A DNA stretch of 11,062 nucleotides from Nanobdellota archaeon (lineage in GTDB: Archaea; Nanobdellota; Nanobdellia; Pacearchaeales; GW2011-AR1): NCBI GenBank assembly GCA_030640395.1, contig DAOWJK010000046.1:1-11062 (forward strand), written 5' to 3'. Positions 1 through 6,650 of this stretch are shown here, piece by piece (position 1 is the stretch's first letter; the number at the start of each line of letters is the position of its first letter). The position numbers and the translations under genes were made by a program. Below the pieces are notes generated by a model. It was not told the origin of the DNA and did no database searches. It worked only from the letters and a program-made list of their open reading frames with translations.

Positions 1-351
1 AACGAGTGTTATTATTGTACTGGTAGCACACCACATTATAGTATTACTAAAAAACGATGTGTTGAATGTAATGTTAATTCTAATTGTAATGCACAAGCAG
101 GAGGTAATTGTGATGTTCTAACTAAAGAATGCCATTATTGTTCTGGAGATACGCCTTACTATGATCTTATTAATGGATGTGTAGAATGTCAAGTTAATTC
201 TAATTGTAATGCACAAGCAGGAGGTGTTTGTGATGTTTTAACTAACGAGTGTTATTATTGTACTGGTAGCACACCACATTATAGTATTACTAAAAAACGA
301 TGTGTTGAATGTAATGTTAATTCTCAATGTTCTTCTGGGTTGATTTGTGAT
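1..351 (+). repeat. In-frame tandem repeat array, three ~120-base units
   Basis: Unit 1 covers 1-123 (41 codons), unit 2 covers 124-243 (40 codons), and unit 3 starts at 244 and diverges after about 324. Bases 1-81 and 244-324 are identical at all 81 positions, third codon positions included. Unit 2 differs from them through most of its first half but shares an exact 33-base block with unit 1 (73-105 = 193-225). This mosaic suggests recent duplication or gene conversion inside the array. The array probably continues upstream of the window. Confidence 0.9.
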
Positions 352-1323
352 ATTCTTCAAAATATCTGTGTTGAATGTTGGACAGATTCAAATTGTGTTG
401 ATGGGGTCTGTGATAATAATGTTTGTGTAGGATGTAAATATAATTTTCAATGTGGAGATGGTGAAGATTGTATTAATAACAATTGTATTTCTGACTCTTC
501 TTGCATTCCAAGAGATTGTATAACAAGAGAATGTGGGATGATAGATTCTGGATGCGGAGAAATGGATTGTGGGTCTTGTCCTTCTGATCAATTCTGTGAT
601 AATGGATTATGTTATGATATTGAAGTGGAATGCGATTATAACCAAAAGAAAGACCGCTGGTGTGAAGGAGATTATGCATATAGTCAAAAATGTGAAGATG
701 GTCAGTGGGTAGATTTTATAGATGTTGATTGTAGTTATTATGGTAAAACTTGTGGAGCGGGAGGGTATGAATGTGTTGAAAAAGCAAAGGCAGAAGAAGA
801 TAGAATAAGAGCAGAAGAGATTGTTAAAATAACAGGAAAAGAAATTAAAACAATTGAAGAAGAAAAAGTTTGTGAGGATGGAGAAGTTAGATATTATAAC
901 TGCCCTAATGGAATGAAAATAATTTGGTGTCAATGTCTTAATAATGATTGGAATTGTATTATTTCTCCAGAAAGTCAATGTGAGCAGAATGAGACTTGTA
1001 GCGGATGTTTACAAAAAGATATTTGTTATCAAATTGGTCAGAGGATAAGTATTGATGGTGAAAAAAAGTATTGCCATTTTTCTGGAACTTTAGAAGGTCA
1101 AAAAAATGGGTGGAGAGAATGTAATGAGAATTACGAGTGTAAGAGTAATTTGTGTTTAGAAGGGGAATGTACAGATGTAAAAGGACTGGTTGAGAAAGCA
1201 TCAGAATGGGGAGTATTTGTATCAAAAATAATATGTAGAGTAGCCAGTTTATTTGGAATAGAAAAATATGATGTTTGTATGCTTGATAGAGTTGGAGTAA
1301 ATGTTTCCGAAGAGAATATTTAA
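1..1323 (+). CDS. Secreted cysteine-rich repeat protein, 5' end outside window
   Basis: The frame is open from base 1 to the TAA at 1321-1323, so 440 codons of a longer protein are visible; no start codon or signal peptide can be seen. By hand count 57 of 440 residues are Cys. The first ~115 codons are tandem ~40-residue units (C-x2-C ... C-V-E-C ... N-S-N-C ... C-D). They are followed by short C-x-x-C/N-N-x-C modules and a 'DSGCGEMDCGSCP' module near 550-580, a pattern I associate with extracellular proteins of DPANN archaea. A charged Ala/Glu/Lys-rich stretch (about 775-870) may form a helix, and more Cys modules follow. The protein is probably exported and held by disulfides, perhaps as a surface or adhesion protein; function is unproven. 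A TTG at 340 could be called as a start, but the uninterrupted repeat frame upstream argues against it. Confidence 0.8.
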   Translation, partial: NECYYCTGSTPHYSITKKRCVECNVNSNCNAQAGGNCDVLTKECHYCSGDTPYYDLINGCVECQVNSNCNAQAGGVCDVLTNECYYCTGSTPHYSITKKRCVECNVNSQCSSGLICDILQNICVECWTDSNCVDGVCDNNVCVGCKYNFQCGDGEDCINNNCISDSSCIPRDCITRECGMIDSGCGEMDCGSCPSDQFCDNGLCYDIEVECDYNQKKDRWCEGDYAYSQKCEDGQWVDFIDVDCSYYGKTCGAGGYECVEKAKAEEDRIRAEEIVKITGKEIKTIEEEKVCEDGEVRYYNCPNGMKIIWCQCLNNDWNCIISPESQCEQNETCSGCLQKDICYQIGQRISIDGEKKYCHFSGTLEGQKNGWRECNENYECKSNLCLEGECTDVKGLVEKASEWGVFVSKIICRVASLFGIEKYDVCMLDRVGVNVSEENI

Positions 1324-1425
1324 TTATTGACTATAAATTAATTTAGATTAAAACCTATAAAAAGTTATTAAAAGAAAAAGAGTAAGGAGAAAAAATAATT
1401 CTCAAAACATTTATCAATCGTAACA

Positions 1426-1433
1426 TTTATAAA
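1426..1433 (+). promoter_or_regulatory. Archaeal TATA-like box for the nucleotidyltransferase-HEPN pair
   Basis: TTTATAAA lies in a 136-base gene-free gap (1324-1459) that is otherwise AT-rich and featureless except for a weak 5-bp inverted repeat (GAGAA at 1387-1391, TTCTC at 1399-1403). The box is centred about 30 bases before the GTG at 1460 and about 39 before the ATG at 1469. That fits a leaderless or very short-leader archaeal transcript. No Shine-Dalgarno sequence precedes either start. Confidence 0.5.
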
Positions 1434-1459
1434 ACACTTGTTCTAATATTATTACATAT

Positions 1460-2002
1460 GTGCTAAAAATGTTACAGATTAAGAATAACAAGAAGAAGAT
1501 TTTGGAATTGTTTTTTGATTATCCTCTGGAACAATTTTATCTTCGCCAGATAAGCAGAAAAACAAAAGTAGCTGTAACTTCTGTTAGAAAATATTTGGAT
1601 GAATTGATTAAAGAAAAATTAATAATCAAAATTGATAAAGGAATTTATCCCTCGTTTAAAGCAGATAGAGATAATGATAATGGAATTTTTAAATTTTATA
1701 AGACATTAAGTATTATTGAAAGATTACATTCTTCTGGATTGTTGGATTATGTTTGGGATAATTGTTATCCAGATTCAATAATTTTATATGGTTCTGCTTC
1801 AAGAGGGGAAGATATTGAAGGAAGTGATATTGATTTGTTTGTTGGTTCAAAAGAGAAAAAGTTGGATTTAAAAAAATTTGAAAAGAAATTAAACAGAGAA
1901 ATTCATTTTTTCTTTGAAAAAGATTTTTCAAGATTAAGCAAGGAATTAAGGAATAATATTGCTAATGGAATTAAATTAAGAGGATATTTAAAAATTTTTT
2001 AA
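1460..2002 (+). CDS. Winged-helix/minimal nucleotidyltransferase (MNT) protein, antitoxin-like
   Basis: 180 residues if the GTG at 1460 is used, 177 from the ATG at 1469; the ATG gives the more natural start (M-L-Q-I-K-N-N-K-K-K). Residues ~10-60 look like a winged helix-turn-helix (ISRKTKVAVTSVRKYLDELI). The second half carries the nucleotidyltransferase signature GSASRG...SDIDL: Gly111-Ser112 and the metal-binding pair Asp123-x-Asp125. I cannot place the third acidic residue; His149 sits near its expected position. In known MNT-HEPN systems the MNT partner transfers AMP to the HEPN toxin and neutralises it. The fused DNA-binding domain suggests it also represses its own promoter (inference). 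Its stop is one base from the next gene, so the two are surely co-transcribed. Confidence 0.85.
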   Translation: MLKMLQIKNNKKKILELFFDYPLEQFYLRQISRKTKVAVTSVRKYLDELIKEKLIIKIDKGIYPSFKADRDNDNGIFKFYKTLSIIERLHSSGLLDYVWDNCYPDSIILYGSASRGEDIEGSDIDLFVGSKEKKLDLKKFEKKLNREIHFFFEKDFSRLSKELRNNIANGIKLRGYLKIF

Positions 2003-2003
2003 A

Positions 2004-2402
2004 ATGAATTTGATAAGAATAGCACCTGATAAAGAAAAGGCCAAAAATATTTTAGAGATGATTGGTTTAATTGAAGAAAGAATAAATACTCAATATAAAA
2101 TTAAATTTGCACCTTTAATAATTTCTGATTATTATGAAATAATAAAGGAATTAATTACTGCCTTGCTTTTAATAGATGGTTATAAAACATTAAGTCATAA
2201 AGATTTGATAACATATTTAAAATTAAATTATCTTGTAATAGATGTTCACGAAATTAGATTAATTGATACTTTAAGAATCATTAGAAATAGAGTTACTTAT
2301 GAAGGTTTTAAAATACAAACGGATTATCTTGAAGATAATAAATTAAAGTATATCCAAATAATTAAAAAATTAAAATCATTGATTAATAAAAAGTTAAAAT
2401 AA
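2004..2402 (+). CDS. HEPN-domain protein, toxin-like partner of the MNT gene
   Basis: 132 residues, starting one base after the upstream stop. It is predicted all-helical, with the HEPN layout: a long helix with D-Y-Y-E-I-I-K-E at 42-49, a 'SHKDLI' turn at 64-69, then the motif helix I-I-R-N-R-V-T-Y-E-G-F at 92-102. HEPN ribonucleases normally use R-N/D-x3-H. Here Arg94-Asn95 are present but the His position is Tyr99. Together with the MNT gene this is the usual order of an MNT-HEPN toxin-antitoxin module. The missing His means ribonuclease activity cannot be assumed; it may be a non-RNase or regulatory HEPN. It is very AT-rich (2041-2100 has 12 G/C in 60). Confidence 0.72.
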   Translation: MNLIRIAPDKEKAKNILEMIGLIEERINTQYKIKFAPLIISDYYEIIKELITALLLIDGYKTLSHKDLITYLKLNYLVIDVHEIRLIDTLRIIRNRVTYEGFKIQTDYLEDNKLKYIQIIKKLKSLINKKLK

Positions 2403-2426
2403 AAAGATGGCAGATGTAAAAGATAT
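2402..2426 (+). repeat. Direct repeat copy 1, start region of the 2407 gene
   Basis: Bases 2402-2426 match 2942-2966 at 24 of 25 positions, the one difference being C at 2411 versus T at 2951. The repeat spans five bases of leader plus the first 20 bases of coding sequence (M-x-D-V-K-D-I). It brackets the unknown gene together with copy 2. Confidence 0.85.
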
Positions 2427-2916
2427 CTTTGAAAAATATGTTCCTCAAGTAAAATCTCAAAAATTAAAAGAACTTGTTTTAGAGTGTGAGAGATTAGGAT
2501 ATAAAGTTTATGGTTCTTTTGATATAGCTTTGAGAAATTTTGAGTCTGCAATGATTATGAGGGGGTTTAGTATAGAGCATTTTGATATACGAAAAAAAAG
2601 ATTTACTGAAACAGGAGAAAAAATAAATAGTTTTATTGTGGATTATATGAAATGTTTTGTGGACAGAACATATGAATTTGTTCCATTAAATTTTTTGGAT
2701 AGAGGATTGATATATTTTGTAAGTTCTAAAAACGATTTGGATAATCTTGCTCCACATATAAATATTAGTTTAAATGGTAATTTAGGTTCTTTGAAGTCTG
2801 TTCGTGGATTTGAGTTTGGATATGGGCTTCTTGTGTCACATTGCCCTGTTCCTTTTAACTCTTTTTCAAAACAAAAACCAAAACCTTTTTACAAAAGTAT
2901 TCATAACATTTATTAA
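2407..2916 (+). CDS. Unrecognised protein whose N-terminus mimics that of TadC
   Basis: 169 residues. I do not recognise the family. The protein is soluble-looking, with no signal peptide or membrane helix. The first residues M-A-D-V-K-D-I-F-E-K-Y closely match the start of the TadC homologue 540 bases downstream (M-V-D-V-K-D-I-L-R-K-H), and the DNA around the two starts is nearly identical; after about residue 15 the proteins diverge. The C-terminal end is basic (S-K-Q-K-P-K-P-F-Y-K). It lies 4 bases after the HEPN gene and 30 before tadC, with no Shine-Dalgarno sequence. It could be a cargo gene of an insertion that captured or duplicated the tadC start, or a truncated paralogue. Base use is AT-rich, like the MNT-HEPN pair and unlike tadC. 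Confidence 0.65.
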   Translation: MADVKDIFEKYVPQVKSQKLKELVLECERLGYKVYGSFDIALRNFESAMIMRGFSIEHFDIRKKRFTETGEKINSFIVDYMKCFVDRTYEFVPLNFLDRGLIYFVSSKNDLDNLAPHINISLNGNLGSLKSVRGFEFGYGLLVSHCPVPFNSFSKQKPKPFYKSIHNIY

Positions 2917-2941
2917 TTAATTTTCATTACTTATTTTTAAT

Positions 2942-2966
2942 AAAAGATGGTAGATGTAAAAGATAT
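2942..2966 (+). repeat. Direct repeat copy 2, start region of tadC
   Basis: Second copy of the 25-base near-identical direct repeat, covering the tadC leader end and first seven codons. The spacing between copies is exactly 540 bases. It could reflect a duplication formed when the intervening DNA was inserted, with the tadC 5' end regenerated. Confidence 0.85.
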
Positions 2967-5127
2967 TCTCAGGAAGCATAGTGCGAAAATAGAAGACCAG
3001 ATTAAGACAACTAATATTAAAGGGGCTGGGTTTAGTCAGGAGTATATTAAGTTTAAGAAAGAGATGGCGCCGGAATTGACAAGGTATGAGAGATGGTGCC
3101 GGAGTCTGGGCAGTGTGATAAAGTTGAATGTTGCGAAAAAAGATGAGGAGAGAATTAAAAGGCAGCTTGAGATTGCGCATGCTGATATTGAACCTTGGCA
3201 GGCGTTGACACTGGGGGTCATGACTTTTATTGGGGTGTTTGCTCTTGGCTTGTTTATTTCCATTGCTGTTGCTTTGATTAAGGGAGCGGGAGAAGGGGGT
3301 TTGATAAGCGGGGCTTTGGCAAATTTTCCGTTTTTATTTTTATTTTTGATATTTGTTCTGTCCTTGTTTTTGTTTTATTTTGTCAATGGATATCCAGCGA
3401 GGCTGGCGAACAAGTGGCGACTCAAGGCATCGTCGCAGATGGTTCCTGCTCTTTTGTATATTGTTGTTTACATGAGGCACACTTCTAATCTTGAGAAGGC
3501 AATTGCTTTTGCGTCAGAGCACCTGCAATATCCTCTTGCACTTGATTTCAAGAAAATGTTTTATGAAGTTTCTGTCGGGAAGTTTTCCACAATAAAAGAG
3601 AGTCTGGATAATTATCTTGAAACATGGAGAGATTATTCTGTTGAATTTATTGAGGCGTTTCACCTGATTGAGAGCAGTTTGTTTGAACCGGATAAGGCGA
3701 GGAGGATTCTGACTTTGGAGAAATCATTGCAGGTTGTTCTCGACGGTGTTTATGACAAGATGCTGAAGTTTACGCATAATGTCCGGAGTCCCCTGACAAA
3801 TGTTTACATGCTTGGGGTTGTCCTGCCGACTTTGGGCTTGGCGTTGCTGCCGCTGGCTTCTGCTATGCTTCAGGGAATGCTTAACTGGATTCATGTTTTT
3901 ATTTTGTTTAACATGGTTATTCCTTTTTTTGTTTTTTATCTTACAGATAAAGTTTTGATGCTGAGGCCAGGGGGTTATGGTGAGAGTTCCTTGCTGGAAA
4001 GAAATCCTCTTTATCCCGAGTATAAAAGCAACAAACATTATGTTATTCCTTTCTTGATTTGCCTGCCTCTTTTTATAATTGGGTTTTTGCCGTTGATTTT
4101 TCAATATACACCTATTGCTGACATGTTTGGTCTGCAGACAGATTATACTTTTTCTCAACTTGGTTTGAGTTTTTTTGGGGAAAGTAAATTGTTTGATTTT
4201 AAGGAAGTGGGAGATGGTGTTGTCGGACCTTTTGGCATTGGGGCGTTGATTTTTAGCTTGTTTATTCCTCTTGGGTTAGCGTTGTTTTTTTCAATGGCTT
4301 TCAAAAGCAAGACTAAAGATTTGATTAAGGAGAGGGAGAAGACAAGACAGCTTGAGAGGGAGTTTAATAATTCGCTGTTTCAGCTGGGGAACAGGATTGG
4401 TAATGGTATGCCTCCTGAACTTGTTTTTGGGAAGGTTGCGGAGTCGTCGAGGGGGTTGAAGACAGAGGATTTTTTCAAGAGAGTGAATTATAATATCCGG
4501 CAAATGGGCATGAGTGTTGAGAGGGCGGTTTTTGACAAGAGAAGAGGGGCGATAATTTATTATCCTTCTGACTTGATTGCGACGAGCATGAGGGTTCTTG
4601 TTGAGTCCTCAAAAAAGGGTCTGAAGATTGCGGCGATAAGTTTGATGAGTATTTCAGAGTATGTGAAGAATATCCAGAAGATTACTAACCGACTTAGGGA
4701 CATGCTTGCAGAAGTTATTTCTGACATGAAGAGCAACATGACTTTTTTGGCGCCGCTGCTGTCGGGGATTGTTGTTGGTCTGGCAGCGATGATTACTGCG
4801 ATTTTGAATAGTTTAAGTCTGGCTGATTTAGGAGGAGCAGAGTTTTTAGGGGGAATGAGCGTGAGCACTCTTTTGGAAATGTTTAATGTGGCACTGACAA
4901 TTCCTCCTTATTATTTGCAAATTGCAATTGGAATTTATCTTGTCCAGATAATATTTATCCTGACAGGAACTTTGGTGACAATTGATTCCGGGGAAGACAA
5001 ACTTGAGAAAATTAGCAAGACAGGAAAGAATTTGAGGACTGGAATCCTGCTTTATTTTATCACAGCACTTTTAGCAACAATGATTTTGTTTGTTTTGTCC
5101 ACTGTTGTATTGGGTGGCTTGATTTAG
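2947..5127 (+). CDS. tadC: TadC/FlaJ-like (T2SS F family) platform protein of type IV pilus-like machine
   Basis: 726 residues with about nine hydrophobic segments (~86-111, 121-147, 283-307, 312-334, 365-385, 428-452, 599-622, 650-677, 699-723). Two cytoplasmic helical blocks, ~165-280 and ~475-598, each followed by a hydrophobic pair, give the duplicated T2SSF layout seen in archaeal FlaJ/TadC proteins. In these machines the platform protein sits in the membrane, binds the assembly ATPase and moves processed pilins from membrane to filament. The following genes encode pilin-like proteins, which supports this role. No ATPase (TadA/FlaI) or prepilin peptidase gene is visible. The gene is conspicuously richer in GC than its surroundings (3061-3120 has 33 G/C in 60) and uses GCG, CTG and CCG codons that neighbours mostly avoid. 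The symbol is by family resemblance. Confidence 0.9.
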   Translation: MVDVKDILRKHSAKIEDQIKTTNIKGAGFSQEYIKFKKEMAPELTRYERWCRSLGSVIKLNVAKKDEERIKRQLEIAHADIEPWQALTLGVMTFIGVFALGLFISIAVALIKGAGEGGLISGALANFPFLFLFLIFVLSLFLFYFVNGYPARLANKWRLKASSQMVPALLYIVVYMRHTSNLEKAIAFASEHLQYPLALDFKKMFYEVSVGKFSTIKESLDNYLETWRDYSVEFIEAFHLIESSLFEPDKARRILTLEKSLQVVLDGVYDKMLKFTHNVRSPLTNVYMLGVVLPTLGLALLPLASAMLQGMLNWIHVFILFNMVIPFFVFYLTDKVLMLRPGGYGESSLLERNPLYPEYKSNKHYVIPFLICLPLFIIGFLPLIFQYTPIADMFGLQTDYTFSQLGLSFFGESKLFDFKEVGDGVVGPFGIGALIFSLFIPLGLALFFSMAFKSKTKDLIKEREKTRQLEREFNNSLFQLGNRIGNGMPPELVFGKVAESSRGLKTEDFFKRVNYNIRQMGMSVERAVFDKRRGAIIYYPSDLIATSMRVLVESSKKGLKIAAISLMSISEYVKNIQKITNRLRDMLAEVISDMKSNMTFLAPLLSGIVVGLAAMITAILNSLSLADLGGAEFLGGMSVSTLLEMFNVALTIPPYYLQIAIGIYLVQIIFILTGTLVTIDSGEDKLEKISKTGKNLRTGILLYFITALLATMILFVLSTVVLGGLI

Positions 5128-5160
5128 TTAAATTTATTAATTGTGTTTTTCTTTTTGTTT
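5128..5160 (+). promoter_or_regulatory. Short gap: T-rich terminator-like tract and possible TATA box
   Basis: Between the tadC stop and the next ATG lies TTTATTA (5133-5139), centred about 26 bases before the ATG at 5162, followed by the T-rich run 5146-5160 (three T-runs broken only by C and G). Archaeal transcription often ends at T-rich tracts, and a TATA box at this distance would give a leaderless transcript. The gap may therefore both end the tadC message and start the pilin-cluster message. No Shine-Dalgarno sequence is present, consistent with leaderless translation. Confidence 0.4.
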
Positions 5161-5161
5161 T

Positions 5162-5320
5162 ATGAGAAAAGATAAAAGAGGGATAAATTGGAGTATGATT
5201 GGATATTATGCACTTGCTATTGTTGCGATAGTGATTATTTTAGTTTTTATGATTGATGTTAAAGAAGCAGGGGCAAGTGCTATTGGATTTGTGAAAAATC
5301 AATTGAGGTTTGGAAAATGA
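5162..5320 (+). CDS. 52-residue prepilin-like membrane protein
   Basis: This small protein runs from the ATG at 5162 to the TGA at 5318-5320. The N-region M-R-K-D-K-R-G is followed by a hydrophobic helix (about residues 12-30) and a short amphipathic tail that holds one Asp-Val-Lys-Glu cluster. The K-R-G junction before the helix is a class III (prepilin) signal peptide arrangement, so the mature product would be about 45 residues, almost entirely the assembly helix. It lacks the globular head of an ordinary pilin and may be a small helical subunit or a minor pilin. Its stop overlaps the next start (ATGA), indicating translational coupling. No family recognised. Confidence 0.75.
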   Translation: MRKDKRGINWSMIGYYALAIVAIVIILVFMIDVKEAGASAIGFVKNQLRFGK

Positions 5321-6129
5321 GTTTTTCTATATATCAATTATTAACTGCGATTGTAGTTTTAGCGGTTGTTGTGATGGGGATCTTGTTTTTGGCTGGGTTT
5401 AATTTAAATAGTTTTGCTAATTTTCTTCCTGATTTTGGAGATGCTGACGAGGATAAGAAGATTAAAGATGTTGAGATAGTAAAAAAACTTCAAGGAAATG
5501 AAAGTTGTTGTTGTTTATATGAGGGAACATTAGGAACATTGAATAAGGGAAATTGCCAGATTGTAGAAGTTGAGAATGAAAAATTTTGTAAAGATGTTCT
5601 TGGATTAGGATGGGCAAGGGTAGAGAATATTTTTTGCCTTTCTGAACAAATTTGTCAGTATGGAAATGATGATGATTTAGATGGAAAAATTGATTGCGAA
5701 GATAAAGATTGTGATGGGAAATCTTGCGGGGATGAAAAAATTTGCATAGATAAAGAATGTAAAGATATTAGTGTAGATGAATATTCTGATTATGTTTTTT
5801 ATATTAAAATAAATGATAAGGATGTAACTGATGAAAAGGCAATTTTATTATCAGCGGGGACAAAATATAAAATTAGTTTTGGTTATAAACTTGAAGGTGA
5901 AAAATCAGAAGGTATTGACATGTATTATCTGCAAATTAAAGACGAATTTGGAACTATAATTAAAGGTGAAAAAGAGGATGTTTGGAGAACAGGTGATGGG
6001 GATGAAGAATTTTTTTATTGGACTGCTAAGTCAGGAGCATTTACTTTTAAGGTGGCTTTTGCAAAAAAAGATGATTTTTTCAGCGAGAATATTGTTAAAA
6101 TTATAGAAAAGAAAGTGGTTATAAAATGA
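5317..6129 (+). CDS. Membrane-anchored extracellular protein with Ca-binding-like DxDxDG motif
   Basis: 270 residues, starting inside the previous stop (ATGA); a GAGGT at 5305-5309 is a plausible ribosome binding site. An N-terminal hydrophobic helix (~7-28) is preceded only by M-S-F-S-I-Y-Q, without the Lys-Gly prepilin site of its neighbours. A Cys-rich region follows with three adjacent Cys (64-66). Next comes a motif at 113-137 (C-Q-Y-G-N-D-D-D-L-D-G-K-I-D-C...D-C-D-G) resembling calcium-binding loops of thrombospondin type 3 or dockerin type. Residues ~155-265 alternate in a beta-sandwich-like manner (Y-V-F-Y-I-K-I-N ... K-Y-K-I-S-F-G-Y ... A-F-T-F-K-V-A-F). Probably a surface-exposed component of the pilus-like machine; binding activity is inferred. 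Confidence 0.75.
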   Translation: MSFSIYQLLTAIVVLAVVVMGILFLAGFNLNSFANFLPDFGDADEDKKIKDVEIVKKLQGNESCCCLYEGTLGTLNKGNCQIVEVENEKFCKDVLGLGWARVENIFCLSEQICQYGNDDDLDGKIDCEDKDCDGKSCGDEKICIDKECKDISVDEYSDYVFYIKINDKDVTDEKAILLSAGTKYKISFGYKLEGEKSEGIDMYYLQIKDEFGTIIKGEKEDVWRTGDGDEEFFYWTAKSGAFTFKVAFAKKDDFFSENIVKIIEKKVVIK

Positions 6130-6650
6130 AAAATAAAAGAGCAAGATTAAAAATTTTTCACTGCGATTTTTTGGAAAAAAATCGCAAGGGAATATTACTG
6201 CCAGGAACTTTGAAGATGATTATCGCAGTTATTGGTATTGGTATTCTTTTTGTTGCTGCATCAAGTTTTGCAGGGATATTTATAAAAAATACAAAAATTG
6301 AACAGGCTGAGGCAAGTTTGGAAAAAATATATTTTGCAATTGAAGAAGTTAGAAGCGGAGAAAACGAGGCAGAAGTTTTTTTAGAATCCCCGAATAAATG
6401 GTTTATTGTTACTTGGCCTCAAACCCGGCATGAAGATAAACCTTCTCAATGTGAGGGAGATTATTGCATTTGTATTTGCAAAGTTCAATGTGATGAAGAG
6501 GATAAAGCTTATTGTAAAGATATTTTAGTTGATGTTAGAACCAAAGGGATTTTTGGGGATTCGGCAATTTGGATTGGAAGTTCAACTTTGCTTAGAGTTT
6601 ATCGAGAAGAGGGAAAAATCATAATAAAGGAGATTGAAAATGAAAAATAA
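6126..6650 (+). CDS. Cysteine-rich prepilin-like protein with extended N-region
   Basis: 174 residues; start overlaps the previous stop (ATGA). The N-region is unusually long for a prepilin (22 residues, ending N-R-K-G) and is followed by a hydrophobic helix (~29-51). The DNA of this N-region holds an 11-bp perfect inverted repeat. Without the middle segment the start would read M-K-N-K-R...K-G-I-L-L-P-G, like the sister genes, so the extra residues may be an insertion. The globular part has a compact Cys cluster (109, 114, 116, 118, 122, 130; 'CEGDYCICICKVQC') and ends in short beta-like segments. The cluster could be disulfides outside the cell or a metal site; neither can be decided from sequence. 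Confidence 0.75.
   Translation: MKNKRARLKIFHCDFLEKNRKGILLPGTLKMIIAVIGIGILFVAASSFAGIFIKNTKIEQAEASLEKIYFAIEEVRSGENEAEVFLESPNKWFIVTWPQTRHEDKPSQCEGDYCICICKVQCDEEDKAYCKDILVDVRTKGIFGDSAIWIGSSTLLRVYREEGKIIIKEIENEK
6162..6186 (+). repeat. Perfect 11-bp inverted repeat in prepilin N-region
   Basis: TGCGATTTTTT (6162-6172) pairs with AAAAAATCGCA (6176-6186) around a GGA loop. It lies 37-61 bases into the coding sequence, exactly in the part of the N-region that makes this prepilin longer than its neighbours. It could be a small palindromic insertion, or an mRNA hairpin acting on translation. Confidence 0.8.

Noticed and set aside
1..351. Possible CRISPR-like array
   Set aside because: The repeats are about 120 bases, contiguous, in frame and Cys-coding, with no unique spacers.
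340..1323. TTG at 340 as the start of the cysteine-rich protein
   Set aside because: The same frame is open from base 1 and encodes matching repeat units, so 340 is inside the gene.
1385..1403. AAGGAGA followed by a weak inverted repeat as the ribosome site of a small gene or a terminator
   Set aside because: No ATG, GTG or TTG reading frame of useful length follows at suitable spacing, and the stem is only 5 AT-rich pairs.
3724..4158. Minus-strand 144-codon frame inside tadC
   Set aside because: It is antisense to a strongly supported membrane protein gene; the Arg/Lys/Gln-rich product mirrors hydrophobic codons on the other strand.
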